Shown piece by piece: positions 33,236-46,734 of a stretch of 64,000 bases of DNA; position 1 is the first letter of the stretch, and the number at the start of each line of letters is the position of its first letter. The DNA comes from Mytilisepta virgata (Eukaryota > Mollusca > Bivalvia > Mytilida > Mytilidae). The translations under genes were made by a program, and so were the position numbers. The notes under the pieces are model-generated. The model made no database searches. It saw only the letters and a program-made list of their open reading frames with translations, and was not told the origin of the DNA. The stretch covers positions 35,650,580-35,714,579 of the forward strand of contig CM051510.1 of assembly GCA_028015205.1 (NCBI GenBank), given 5' to 3'.

Positions 33236-35483
33236 TATGAAAATATAGCTTCAGTGATCAACATAATTCTTCCGTAAATGGCTGGGAGATGTTCCATTGC
33301 ACGTGCATCGATCTCCCACCATTGTGACGTCCAATCAGAATTCTATTGTCATACCTTTTGACCAATTAGGCGTAACGGTGTTTAACTTCGTCTACTGTGC
33401 ACAATGAATTTACTTAGGTACACGAAATTACGGAAGAAATAGAACGTAACAACTTGGAAAATCTTCCAATCGGTTTTAAAATTCAATAAAATCTGTGTTT
33501 GCAGATGTACAGCTGCTAAACATTTATATAGAAAACATCGTATACTGTGTGTATAGCGCCGTTTATCATGTGAATCGTGCGAGATGTGAAACATTTCTAT
33601 GTAACGAGCGTATAGGTATGATTCGGAATTTCAAATTGTTGAAGAGCTGTATGGTTGGGGTTTGGTTTTTCTCTTCCGTTGCTATAAATGACGCGATAAT
33701 TTGTGTGAAATATAAGGAATAGTATTGTATAATTCCTTTCGAAGAAGCTATAAAAGAAAGAAAAATTACCTTAAATGATTTGACAGAAGTAACAGTGTCG
33801 TTCAAAGAAAACAGGATTAATTGTTATGTTAAAAAGGTGAGTAATTAATTGGAAGGTCATGAAGTCTAGGTCAAACCTATGCATTTGTGTCGTTACGAAT
33901 CGATTGGTGATCTGTGTATAAGATATAATTACATAAAGAGGAAATTAAAATACCACGAGAATCTCTCCCCCAGAGAGAAACACAATTACAATAATATTAT
34001 CAAATTATAGAAGGTACTTGACGTAGCATAACTATTGACAAACAATCAAAAGCTGTTTCCTAGTGCCATATCATTATTATTCATTAATTCACCTCTCGTG
34101 CTTTGTTTGTTTTTAACACCAGCTGTGCTAAAAATAGATATGGTCCAAATATTTAACTAACAATGCACTGTGATTATTTGCACTTTGAACAAAGACCAAC
34201 GAAACTTAAAATTCGCAAATAATTCACTTAATTGGATGGGTTGAAAAATATGCATAGCAATCAATATAGTGATTGTATCCTACAAATAATGTTATAGTCA
34301 AAAACTAAATGTGGCTCCTTATTCAAATGATAGCAGTTCTTGGAATAGAGACAGCAAGGAAAATTATTTTAAATGACACAAAGTGTAATTACGGTCCGGA
34401 ACACTGTATCATTTTGAGCAATTTACAATCGAGAAGGAAATGGTACCATTTGATCTTATCAGTAAAAATCAATAATAGTTCCTATTCTGTACAATTACAT
34501 CTAGTTATATATAGTATTAACCTAGAGCGACACTACCTCTTCGGTAATTTGATATTTCATCAGCAGGTTAAAGCTATTCTTTAACGACAGAGAAAATTCA
34601 ACATTTTGAATGAACAAAAAATTATATACAGATGTTGGGCCACTATAAGACCATATTTCCGAAATCTTCGCTAGTAAATCATTTTTTATCTTAACCGACA
34701 TTTCTCCTGTGTTTAATCGGTGGGATAAAATCACATATTTTTAACCACTTCCCGGTGATTAAATTTCTACATAGGAATTCCCGCCGTTTTTTACGTTTAT
34801 TGGAAAGATAAAATACGGAAGCTCCGAAATGGCGTTCATGTAGCAACGGCATTTTCTTGAGGTTTTTGTTAAAAATCATATGAGAAACATTTTCTCCTTC
34901 AATATACACGTGGGTTATAGAATTTCTCCACCCTGGATACATAAATTTAGATTTTTAACACGCTCGCTAAACTCGGGATGAGAAATTCCATAACTTTTTT
35001 GTACCTGAAGGAGAATCTATATTTATCTTGATTGTCTTGATTTTTATAATTTTTAGTTTCAGAAGAAAATCAAGATAAGAATATCAAAACAAGATGTATT
35101 GCAGTACAACCACTCAACATGGGTTAAGGCAACTTCACGAATTATGCAAAGATCAACTTCACCTATGCTGAACTTATCCAAACTTTGTCTTGACTGATTT
35201 TTTTAAGACAACATGTCTTTGTTTCATCTTTTTGTCTTGATTTTGCTTCCCCTTGGTAATAACTAAATAAGAAAAAACCAAGACCAGAATGGTATTTTAA
35301 AGTCCATAGTGTATTCTTAATGCTGTATCTCATCAAAAGTGCTCGATTCCGTTAATGTGGACATCAAAATAGGGTCGAAATGGTAGAATAATATGTTGCA
35401 GAGATGGAAATGCCAATAAGATGACAAAAGGTATAACAATAAGCAAACTAGGGACACAGCTATGCATGAGAGAGATACACGAT
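33236..35483. other. Non-coding stretch
   Basis: Short frames only. 33320-33345 has 'gtgacgtccaatcag', a CRE-like half site beside a CCAAT box, but no gene start could be attached to it. Confidence 0.4.
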
Positions 35484-36137
35484 TTAAGGATGCTCGCTGG
35501 TCTAATAGGAAATAAACAGAATTTGAAATATGTGTTTTAGTTTGACAGAACATATGAATAGTAAACAAATAAGCAATAAAAAAATATAGGTTCATGTGCT
35601 CGTTTTAGAGCTATAAAGCCTTGAGAATTTGCAGGAAATGGGTTTTCTATGGATTTTTTATTGTCTTTGCATTGACAACTTCAGTCTCTCAAAGATGTAT
35701 GAAAAAATAAAAAGGATTTCATAAAAGTTTGTCAAATACCATTTTAAGGTACATATGATTGAATTGGTCTTTTTGTCAGATTTTAAGAATCCTCGGGTTT
35801 TATCCATTTCTTAAACATAAAATTTTTTGCCCATGAACCCTCACTTTTTCTTTTAAAATTCAATCATATATACCTTAATATGGTATTTGACAAAATTGTA
35901 TGAAATCCTTTTTATTTTTTCATATATTTTTGAGAGACTGAAGTTGCCAATGCAAAGACAATGAAAAATCCAGAGAAAACCTATTTCCTGCAAATTTTCA
36001 AGGTTTTATAGCTCTAAAATGAGAACATGAACCTTTATTTTTCTCTTGCTTATTTGTTTACTCTTCATATGTTCTCTCAAACTAAAACACCTATTTCAAA
36101 TCCTATATATTTCCTATTAGACCAGCGATCATCCCTT
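35484..36137. mobile_element. Palindromic derivative of the TTAA MITE, copy B
   Basis: 35486-35765 and 35858-36137 are reverse complements, each equal to the right half of the MITE at 11440-11844. The 92-bp loop (35766-35857) is the region next to that MITE's left end. Both outer ends are therefore the same terminus: GGATGCTCGCTGGTC at 35488 and its complement, with one extra C, ending near 36133. TTAA precedes the left end (35484-35487). Arms of about 280 bp would fold into one long hairpin. Confidence 0.85.
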
Positions 36138-39100
36138 CAGTTTGTAATTTTATCCACCGTTATTTCCTCGGAATTGTTTTTTCCGATATTTACCAAACCA
36201 TTCCTTATTCACAACAATTAAATTTGTTTTGATTATCGATTGAAAATGATGAACTGAATTTACATTTGTAAGTTCTTCACGATTTTTACTTAGGGTCATG
36301 AAGACATAGCTTTTAGCTTTTGCAAAAGCGCCATGTTAAAAAAGAGGGCAATGTCCTTTTTATGTTATTTTAATCCTTTTTTTAGCTTTGAATTAATATT
36401 TAATTCTTTATGGACAAGGCTGTTGCTCATAGTTGTTTTGACCAAAATATACTGTGAAAACACTCGATTTTATTCAGTTGTTAGCGTACGTTATAAAATT
36501 TAGTATAGGAATAAGAATTGTATACAGCAAATTTCATTTCGACCTATAAATATAGCAAAGTGTTAGCTTCATTTTAACAATGTTATATTAATATGATAGT
36601 ACTGTAATTAAATACAAGCAGTGATATTTAAATTTAAAACTGATATATCTTTTAATGGTTATATACACATCAAAGATTTGGTCACTTTGTAAAATGATTT
36701 TCATATGAAACTATCAAAGAAAATTATATCAGATATCGAAAAACGGTAAACATCATACACTTCTCAGACATGAAAACAATATTGGTAATCATTTTCTCTA
36801 AATACGAACAGACTAGATGATTTCATTGCAATTCATATGTCCAGAAGCTTTAAAAAATTGAGTATCAGATTACAAAGAAATTAAGTCCTATTTCCTACTG
36901 CGTAATTACATTTATGTTGCAGTACGTTGGTTAGTTGACTAGTGAGATGCCAATTAGCTTTCTAAAATCTCATATCTCCTCTATCCGAACTCACTGAAGT
37001 AAGAATGTCGAGACCTTCCATCATCATGTCGAAGAGATGTAGTTATTTTGTATCAATACGTTAACATTAGATGAGTTTGAAGTACTGCTGTGTATTCCTT
37101 TATTTTCGTCGCTAACAATTTTCGTGGGCTATTACATCCTTTCGTGTACATTAATATAGCATCCGAGTATAACGCCCCTTTTCGGAAATAAAAAGGGAAA
37201 CTTGACAGGGACATAAAAACATCATCTGGTACCAGTTTTGATACACTACATATCCACACATCGTTTAACATTCGGTAAACCTCGTTTATAATCACTGCCA
37301 CCAGCACTCCGGGTTATTTCTTTTTTCTTAGTTTGCTTCCTTGGGAGGTTTAGCGGGAGAGCTTAAGTAAATGTGAATGACGTTTCGAGTTATGGTGAGG
37401 TATTTCTTTTATGACTTTAAATATTTATTGATAACATCCGCCATTTGGCAACACAGAGAATCAGTTCTTAAATTATTTCTATAAAACTAAGAAGGTAATT
37501 GCATGAGTAGCTATAAAAATGGTCTAGTTTTATGACAATACCGATTCTTGTGAACACAGGATTTGGAGAATTTAAATGTTTTTTAAGAACATTGATGCAC
37601 CTCTACGCAATAGCAGAGTGTTGTTGGCAGTGGAAAAATGTAGCGTAGGTATACCGGTGGAGAAGAGATCCACTGTCCGAAGTTTGACATTGCATGCGTT
37701 CATTTCAACATTTTTTGCCTTAGCAGTGTTAAAGGATAAAATATAGAAATTAAAAACAATATATCAATTGTTTGTAAACATCAGTTCGTGGAATGGATTT
37801 TTTGGCATTTTGAAAGTTTAAATGTTAGAGTTATAAGACAATTTGTTGTTCAAGTAAATACAAAAACTTACAATTGTTTATAAAGAGTATAGCTAAACGA
37901 TTCTGAAATGGGAATTTCTAATAAAAAAAATTACTGCGATTGGAAATTTGGACATTTGAAATTTTAATTTACCAACTCAGACCTATCCTTGTTTTGATAT
38001 TTTTAATGCACTTAGGGAATTTTTCATGCGACATGAGAGTGTAATACTGAATTTTATAAAAATCTCAAAGGAAGAGTTATCTTCCTTTTTACATTGTACA
38101 TTCCATAAGCGAAATTTTTTGTTTCACTTGAAGACATGACTGAACAAACTAAATTGTTCAGTTAGCTAATTGTATCTTTCAGCCAAGTGATTAGACAATA
38201 AAGATTGATTAAGGTACTCAAATTTGAAAAATCCAATCCGAGGACTTAGATTTACAGACAACACTGTAGATCCGATTCCAATGATGACATTATTAAAACT
38301 GGAGAACCATCTGAGAACAGAGATGTGAATAAGGACGATATTCCACAGATTTCAAATCTTTCCTAATATCATAACAGTAAAATATTGAGCATCAATCTCA
38401 CGGCTATTATCTACCGTATTTATTTGTTATCTCGGACTTCTGTATGTTGTCCTTGTTAGAATTAATCAACCTCTTTTACAAATAACGGTGATTTTAGGAA
38501 ATTTGTAGTTTCCACCAAGTTAAATGTCGCATTCCCCATAGAATTTGCGAAATTAATAGCTAACTTCTGGTGTATATTGTCAAAGCTTAGTTAATATAGA
38601 AATGCTTCTGATTTTCTTTATCTCTTGAATGAGGCGATGTTCCCTGGAGTACTGCATACCAACAAAGACGATAGAAACAGGCTCTAGTCAAACAGTCCCA
38701 ATGATTATCCTTTAACAATGAATTCTCCCAACATTCTATCAACATTCAATCAAATAGCATATATGTATTGTTAGTTTGTCTACTTGACTTGCGAACAATG
38801 TATTTCTATTTGAGAAAATTTTCTGGTAATGATGCTTGGAAACATGTTATTATACTCTAATTATCAAGAGTACAGATTGTATTCATGTCTTTCTAATTGC
38901 TTTAGAGACAGATCACAGGTTCAAATATAATCATGAGGAGTGCAATCTTTTTCCATTTTACCAAAGGTATAAATGTCCTTTATTCTACGTGTTTGTGGTC
39001 TTGGGGGGGGGGGGGGGGGGGATGTACAGGACATGTCATTTTAATTTACTTAAGGGTTGCTTCATCTAAGATAAAAAGAATTGTGACTTTCTTTTCAAAT

Positions 39101-41025
39101 TGTGTGGGTGACAGGAAAACAGAGCACAGTTCCGTTTATTTCTCTATTTTGTTAATTTCTCTATATATGTTTTTTTTTATCAAAAGCCTCAAGATATTGA
39201 ACTTGCACGTCAGATATTTGTTTGGTATAGGTAAGTATATGGGCGTTTCTCATATCTCATGTTTAAGACCGATCTTTCGTAAAATATTTAAATAAAGGAA
39301 AAATAAAGTTTACTCTAAATCATTATTTTTCGTCAGGTTCCAATTTTCATGAGCGCAGTTGAACTTTGAATCTAAGAATTTCAAGAAATACAAATATGAT
39401 TTTAGTGCAATATTGGTTGTAACTTTGATTTTCATTGGATAAAGTTGTGCATTTCATGTCATTTATTGGCACAGTCTGAGTTCATAATGAATACTTGTAT
39501 TGTTCTTGTTTTGATTCTGTCCCTTTAACTGCTTCCGGTAACGGACTCGAGTGAATTCAGTTTTCAATCATCAAATCCCAACATACCGGCAAATACCAAA
39601 ATACATTGCAGTTATGTACTTAATATGTTTTATGATTAGAAATTTACTGAGACTGAGGGTCATATGAAACTATCCCTCCACAACTTCGTTCTTCTGACGT
39701 ATGTCTTGTTTTATTGTACTTATTAAAGACGTCGAAGTTGTCTTTTTTTAATTGAATACTTTATTTTGTTGTAGAAACCTTTCGAACAATCTATATAATG
39801 TCAAACATTTATTCCCTAAGTCATCGTCATGTCAGCATCATTTTCTCTGCGTTTTTGATTTTGGTAATAAGTCGGTCCGCTTGTTTTCATTTCTCTTTTC
39901 CACAATATAGTCTGACCTTTTACTTATTGGCTTTGACGACAGAGCAAACTCTACATATAAATTTTGAAAATTTTTGGATACAAATTTATCGTTTTTCAAT
40001 TAATTTGTAACCATTTGAATAATACGGAGCCTGGCATGTTTACCCTTCATTTTTTTGTTGGGAGTTGACATTACAATTACTTTAGTTTTTGTGTTGTCTT
40101 CTGATTTCCCTTTGTAAACTATGTGTTTTGTACTACTGTGGTTGTGTCTTTGTGGTATTTTTTGCTGTGTTAGTGTTCTCCGGAGTTTGCCTGGTCTTTG
40201 GGTTTTGGTTTTGTGTAATTTATCCGCTGTCATATTATTTTTTTGATATTTATCTCTAAAAGGTATATTTATCGGCTTGAACTTTAAAAATACATTTTAT
40301 AGAGAAAATTGTCGACAAAGAAGCATACAAGATTTTCTTGATGGTAAATCAATTTTTTAGACGAAATAACAGCTAAATGCTATGTCACGTTAGATATATA
40401 TCGGAGAATCCATACGCAATACTTTCAACAAACTTTTAAAAGCAAGTTATGTATAGTTTGACACCATTTCCTTCTTCTTTAAAACCTTTTCCGATCTAAA
40501 ACTATATTTTCCTTCTTGTATTGACCCTTTTTACAAATTTACTAATTCGGCTGTCAATCAATCATTTACAGAAATGTTTTAAGCAAACATTGTATGGAAT
40601 ATCACTATTTCAATAAACATCATATTTATTGATTTATGTTTCATTTGCTTTCTATCGGAGCAGGCATAAATCTAAGTTTGATTTGTCTTATTGGACTCTA
40701 GTTTTTGCTTTAGTTATCCATGTTAAATGCACACATATTTGTATTGTCTATCTCTTGGTGTCACTTTATGTATTAACTATAAGTTATTCAATTGAGTTTG
40801 TGTTTTCTAATAAAGGGTGCTGAATAGGTATACAGCCAATCAAACCTGTACAGAAATACCAGACAATGGACCAGAAAAAAATGTTTTTGCTACACGCAGT
40901 TGTCATTAATCCAGATTTTGACTATGCGGATCTCTCGATTTCGTCGTAGTTGGAATAAGCTATACAAGCACGGCAATGATAAACTTGGCTGCCGTCATAA
41001 ATATGGAATACAAATGTACTACATT
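36138..41025. other. Long stretch without recognised genes
   Basis: AT-rich, short frames only. A 19-G run lies at 39003-39021. The piece at 40130-40215 has 'gtgttctccggagtttg', faintly like the Penelope-like 3' UTR, but the rest does not match. Confidence 0.45.
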
Positions 41026-41150
41026 GTTTTTTTCATATCACAACCCATATCAATCTAAGACGCATATATTATCAACCCAAGAGCTTCACCCGAGGGTCTG
41101 ATATGGGTCGAGGGTTGATTTGGGGTGTGATATGAAAAAAAATCTTTTAA
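41026..41150. repeat. Imperfect foldback, 41.0 kb
   Basis: 'tttttttcatatcacaaccc' at 41029 pairs with 'gggtgtgatatgaaaaaaaa' at 41124, and inner pieces 'cccatatca' and 'tgatatggg' also pair. Related unpaired copies ('ggggtgcgatacgggat', 'ggggtgtgatacaggat') lie at 41373-41415. Confidence 0.75.
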
Positions 41151-42294
41151 TCATATATTTAAACCTTAGATGAATGGAAATGAAAAGAATTTCATATCTG
41201 ACGTCGCTGTGTATCCAGTAAAACATACTTGCATATATGAGATGAAACAGATTTTCGCCTCTAAGACAAAATATTCCACCATATAAAATTACCTAGCAGG
41301 TTTAATTCACTGCAGACGCGTCTTCGTCTTCCATCTTTTCTGTTGACGTCACTCTTCGATCACATATTTTGTGGGGGTGCGATACGGGATTTTCGTAGGG
41401 GTGTGATACAGGATCTAGCCTTGATGATATAGACTATGCGCTTCAATCAATATCATATAAAGAGAGAACCCATATTTAGTGCTAAATATATGATAAACCC
41501 TCATAATTACTTGAAGTGCTGACACTGATTCAAGAGAATTTGGCAATGATATATTATCGACGATTAAAGATTACAATCGATGTCTAATGATAAACTAATA
41601 TCTATACAACCACATTATTTGATTCCATGATATTATAAATCCTATCTGTTAATTCAATTAACTTTCTCTATAAACCCAATCTGTTCAACAATATCAATAT
41701 AATGTTATTAATTTTTATTCATTATTCGACAAATTTGACATGTTATTGACTCTGAGTTATTATATTTCCACCACATTTGTCCAATTTCCATCTTATAGTC
41801 AGTGATAATTAGTTCAGGGGTAGACTATAGGTCATACCGGGGTAATGACCACTTTCATATTAATTTTATTAAATTACCATTTGAGATCTGGTAAATATTA
41901 CACTGAAGGTCAATAAAATGGCGAACGCATAGTAGTGGTCAATAAAATAAATATTTCTTGTTTTGTTTTCATTTTGACCTGATTTACTGTCAGAAGACGT
42001 TTCGGAAAGACATATGGCACCCCAGCCGTGTATATTTTAGACCGAAAAAGCATATAGATGTACTTTTCGAGGTGCCAAATGGAACTCCTGCCGACGTTTC
42101 AGGCATCACCAACAGTACAACGTCAAAGATAAATTGTGGCTTCCATTTAATTTGTTTGTTGGTCTATTTTGTTAATTGATATATACATTTATCATTTAGA
42201 TTATTATTGCCTCGTGTCTCACTTGTAGAAAATATTTTTAAACGGGTCTGTCATTATTAATATTGCTGACTCTTCTTCATTATTCAACTTAATG
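41151..42294. other. AT-rich non-coding stretch
   Basis: No gene recognised. Confidence 0.4.
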
Positions 42295-43578
42295 CTCAAA
42301 TCTTACAACAGAGTCGATATCTACAGCGAATGTTCACACCTTATAGCAGAAAAATACCATACAGCAGGACCAAAACCGTACCACAAATACTAAACACCTT
42401 ACAGTCTAGAGATCACACCTTACAACAGGGCTACATATTACAATTAGATCCATAAGACTATTACAACTAAAATCTTACGCCTTCCAACAGGATCAACACG
42501 TTACAGTCCAAAGCTCACACCTTACAGTCCACCGTTCACACCGTACAGTAGAATCAACACCTTGCAGTCAATAGCTCAAACCTTACAGTACAATCCAAAA
42601 CTCATACCTTCAGTAGGATCAACACCTCACAGTACGAATCTCACACCTTACCGTATGATCTATAACGTACAGTCAAAAGCGCACAATGTTACAGTAGGAT
42701 CAACATCTAACAGTCCAAAGCTCACACCTTACAGCAGGAGCATTGCATTACAGTCCAAAGCTCATACCTCACAGCAAGATCTATACACTAAAGTCCAAAT
42801 CTCACACCATACAGCAGGATCAACACTTTACAGTTCAAAACTCACACATTACAGCAGTGTTAATACCTTACAGTCCAAAGCTCACACCTTACAAAAAGAT
42901 CAATACCTAACAAACCAAAGCTCATACCTTACAGTTCGAAGCTCACACCTTACAGCAATGTTAAGACATAACACTGACAGTCAAATGATGATGCCTTACA
43001 GTCAAAAGCTCACACCTTACAGTAGGATCAACACCTTACAGTCCAAAATTCACACCTTAAATCCGGGACAACACCTTACAGCCCAAAGTTTACACCTTAG
43101 TTTACAGCCCATGCCTTACAATAGGATCAATAGCTTGCAGTCAGCAGCTGACACGTTACAGTAGGATCAACACCTTACAGTCCAAAGCTCACACAGTACA
43201 GCAAGATCACCACCTTACAGTCCAAAGCTCTCACCTTAAGGTCAAAAACTCACACCTTACAATAGAACCAATACCTTACAGTCCAAAGTTAACACCTTAT
43301 AGCAGGATTAATACCTTACAGCCAAAAGCTTTTTCCTTACAGAAGAATCAAGTCCTTACAGCCAAAAGCTTTCCCCTTACAGTAGGATCCATACCTTATA
43401 TCCAAAAGCTTACGCCTTACAATAGGATCAATACCTTACAACCAAAAGCTTTCACTTGATAGCAGTGTCGATACCATACGAGAAAATTGCACATCTTACA
43501 GCCAAACGTTCACCCATAACCGCAGGATCAGTATCTTACAGCAACAAGTTCACTCTGCATCAGGATCAATACATTACC
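42295..43578 (+). repeat. 20-bp/40-bp alternating tandem array, about 1.28 kb
   Basis: Built from two alternating 20-mers: A, 'caaagctcacaccttacagc', and B, 'aggatcaacaccttacagtc'. They share the second half 'acaccttacag'. The A+B pair makes a 40-bp higher-order unit, clearest at 42720-43060 and 43140-43440; edges are degraded. A 200-codon frame (42562-43164) crosses it and passes through all three phases of the repeat (SKAHTLQ, PKLTPYSR, SSHLT), which is what a non-multiple-of-three repeat lacking stops produces, so I do not call it a gene. Confidence 0.9.
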
Positions 43579-45330
43579 ATATGTTAATTCTATATCCTTT
43601 CACAGAAGTGATAAAGGGATTTCATGTTCATGATTCTAAGCCTCTTCCTTGTCGTAAACCTCATTTCTGTCTGCTTTTATTTCAATAGTTATTATATATA
43701 ATGATGACATATCCGGTAATTACGGAAATTTACAGTTTCGTTAAAAGTGCTCTTATTATATTCTTTGTTACGTAACATGTCACATTACATAACTCATGGG
43801 AAGATAAACAGCAGTTGCAAAAAGAAGTTGTTTTAATTTGACACACAATTTGAATAATACAGTGAGAACATATACCCCCCTCCCCTACCATAAATATGGT
43901 ACTGTTGTACAAGTACCGGTTTTGGAATGGAATTTCCTTTTCATTATCTATTGTACGTAGAATCAAAACAGAAACAGTATCAATATATTCCGAAATAAAT
44001 ACATGCAAAATATCAATCCGGGTGAAGAAGTTAAATTCTATTGGTCGAGATCGATGAAGTAAAATATTACACAGGCGAGTAACAAAATATTGACGAAATC
44101 GTGGGTAGAAAATTACACTAGTCTTGCTATATGTATATATGACAAGCATTTTATGGTAATCTAACATTTGTCGAAACTGTTCGCAAAATTGATTTAATAC
44201 GACAGTCAGGTAATATTTTGCAGAAAAAAATTTCACGCCCATATTTGTAACCGGTGCCAAAATGATTTTTTGTTACACAGACTACTATAGGTGTAAAACA
44301 GATGTGACTGAAATTGCCCTTTTTGGAATGTACCGGGAAATGGTGCATATGAAAAATTTATTCCCTACGCTGCCCAATCTTATCTTATATAGAGGTTATA
44401 CTTTAAATTAATTTAGTATCTTTGAAAAGCGTAGTATTGTCAGAATTTTTAACTTGATGACATAAATTTACTAAAATCCATCAAACCATTGTGGGTTAAC
44501 AGTCTATAAACAGTACTTAGGTGTGTATGGCAAAAGAGTTCCAACAAACATTGTATCTCCTCTTGAATAACTCTGTCCTTAGATATTTTTTACATTAAAT
44601 TATATTTCGAATGTTTGAATTAAAGTCTTTTTAATGTCATTTTCTTACAAATGTATTCTACTTAGAGAGACTGCTTTTTCAGTTGGGAATTTTTTCTGAA
44701 TTTTATAAAAACTAAATCTACATCAACGCGATTTATTTCCATAAACAATTTTCATTAGATCAGCCATAAATATACAATTGATCACATCTTTATCCCTTTT
44801 GGTCATTTTGGAGTTTTTGAATTTGCTTTTCTGCCTTGAATATAACTGATGAGTCGTGAATCGAAGAAATATGCACATGTTGCATCAAAATTTGCATCAA
44901 AGAATTTATCAAAAAATAACTAAGAAACTAACGCCGTAGTAGACTGTAATCATCTGGTTTCTCATGGGTCACAAATGTTGGCACTGTTCCTGTTTTGATT
45001 TTAATTTGCAAAAAGTAATTTACCAATCTGGTGTATCAAAATTGGTATGAAACAACGTTTATTGATACTGAGTAAAAGTCTTTACTGTTGCTTTGATTTA
45101 CCAATGATATCATTGTCTCAATAGCTAGTTTTACGATACATTGATTCTTTAAAAATATATCTTATGAAATCGAATCTGTTAACATCTTTTTTTATGCATA
45201 CAAATCTGATAAAAAAAAAAAAAAACGTTTTTGGTAGTGCTTGTGCTTTCCACAGTTTCTGACGTGATAAAATTTTCGCTGAAATAAGTAAGACGTATGA
45301 ATCAATTTTTTTCACTGATAAACTTTACAA
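43579..45330. other. Non-coding stretch with old repeat fragments
   Basis: A 176-codon minus frame (43730-44260) has no recognisable domain. 44560-44890 holds fragments of the repeat at 32.0-32.6 kb ('ataactgatgagtcgtgaat', 'gaaatatgcacatgttgcat'). Confidence 0.45.
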
Positions 45331-45690
45331 TTAAGGATGATCGCTGGTCTAATAGGAAATAAATAAGATTTTAAATAGGTGTTTTAGTTTGAGAGAACAT
45401 ATGAATAGTAAACAAATAAGCAAGAAAAAAATATAGGTTTGTGTGCTCATTTTAGAGCTATAAGGCCTTGAACATTTGCATGAAATGGGTTTTCTCTGGA
45501 TTGTTCATTGTCTTTGCATTGACAACTTCAGTCTCTCAAAGATGTATGAAAAAATAAAAAGGATTGATTGAATTATAAAAAAAAAGTGGGGGTTCATGCG
45601 CAAATAAATTCATGTTTAAGAAATGGATAAAACCCGAGGATTCCGTAAATCTGACAACAAGACCAAAACATGACCAGCGAACATCCTTAA
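45331..45690 (-). mobile_element. MITE with perfect TTAA duplication, copy C
   Basis: TTAA (45331-45334), then GGATGATCGCTGGTC, about 320 bp of internal sequence shared with copies A and B, then GACCAGCGAACATCC and TTAA (45687-45690). This is the cleanest copy and fixes the ends of the family. Orientation is opposite to copy A. Non-coding. Confidence 0.88.
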
Positions 45691-46029
45691 TTAAAATGAT
45701 GAGTTTTTCTCGCATGAATATTTTCGTCCATAGAAAGTTGTTAAGTCATCTTTGCTTTGTCAATTGAGACTCTACATAACATTTGGGAATTAATTTAAGC
45801 TTCCAACATCTTTGACAGTGAAACAAACTGATAATTGGTTTTGTATAAGTTACTGTAGTAATCCATGTAACATACTCATAAACAGAATCGGTTTTTTCGA
45901 AGGTTGTCACTTCAGAACAACATGTTAGGATTTCAAGGCAGAAAATAACTTTGAAATTAAATATTTTGTGTATAAATTTCGTTCTCTTTTTTATATATGG
46001 AAAACCAACAAAATGGATAAGATGAAAGG

Positions 46030-46130
46030 TCAACAATGGCTTATCAATTAATCAACACTACCCAGCAGACAGAACCCCGGCCAAAAATTAACATAAAAGA
46101 ACTCAAAACACAAGCATTAACACAACATGG
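46030..46130 (-). repeat. Fragment shared with 48.6 and 63.9 kb
   Basis: 'agacagaaccccggccaaaa' and 'ttaacataaaag' recur at 48674-48705 and 63918-63955. At 48.6 kb it lies just past the Penelope-like 3' end, so it may be an extended tail of that family or an independent short repeat. Confidence 0.55.
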
Positions 46131-46344
46131 AGTTTGCTGTGACGCCTCAACACCAAAGGTATTATTAATAAAGAGGGTTTTATCACCAAGGAATCTCAGA
46201 ATTATCGATGACAAATAACAAAAATTAACAAGAGCGTTATTCATTTGTTATTTTAACCGTTTATATTAAACCACGTCGGTTTCAGTCAAAATCGCTAAGC
46301 ACGAAGTCGCTTGTACATATTATCAGGTTTTCTGCAAACGTATA

Positions 46345-46450
46345 TCGTAAAATATCAGCCGCGAGACACAATATGAAGTTTTTTCGGCGAGTGAGCGTAG
46401 CGAACGAGCCTAAAAGCTTCATATTGTGTCGAGCGGCTTATATTTTACAA
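46345..46450. repeat. Foldback with GC-rich loop, 46.3 kb
   Basis: 46345-46383 and 46413-46450 are reverse complements with few mismatches ('gacacaatatgaag' pairs with 'cttcatattgtgtc'). The loop reads 'cggcgagtgagcgtagcgaa', GC-rich against an AT-rich surround. Confidence 0.85.
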
Positions 46451-46734
46451 TATTTTGTTTGAAGAAAACTTGATGATAAATTTATCGTATTTTTAACTAG
46501 CAATCTTAATGGAATTTCTTACTTTTCAATGGCCATCCGCCTATATCCGGATGTTTTCCTGATATATTTGGGTCAACGTTGGGTCAAACATTATGACGTC
46601 GCTGATATATTCGGGTCAGCTCATATTAGGGTCGGGTCAACTCTTTACGACGTCACAGTGTCGAAATACGGGAAATTCTGAAGGCCTCAGCGGGTCGGTA
46701 TAGCCATAGGGAAATACGATAAGAATGCATACAT

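Noticed and set aside
33320..33350. CRE plus CCAAT promoter
   Set aside because: No ATG with a credible frame or repeat context follows; two short words are expected by chance over 64 kb.
38836..39295. Overlapping frames of 77 and 120 codons
   Set aside because: They run through a 19-G homopolymer and have no recognisable content.
40000..40233. Minus-strand 77-codon Lys/Thr-rich frame
   Set aside because: Low-complexity composition, weak likeness to a repeat UTR only; not supported as a gene.
42562..43164. 200-codon open frame
   Set aside because: It is the read-through of a 20/40-bp tandem array lacking stops; the peptide cycles through the three phases of one repeat and has no independent coding evidence.
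43730..44260. 176-codon minus-strand open frame
   Set aside because: No recognisable domain, no promoter or splice support, composition like the surrounding AT-rich DNA; probably chance.
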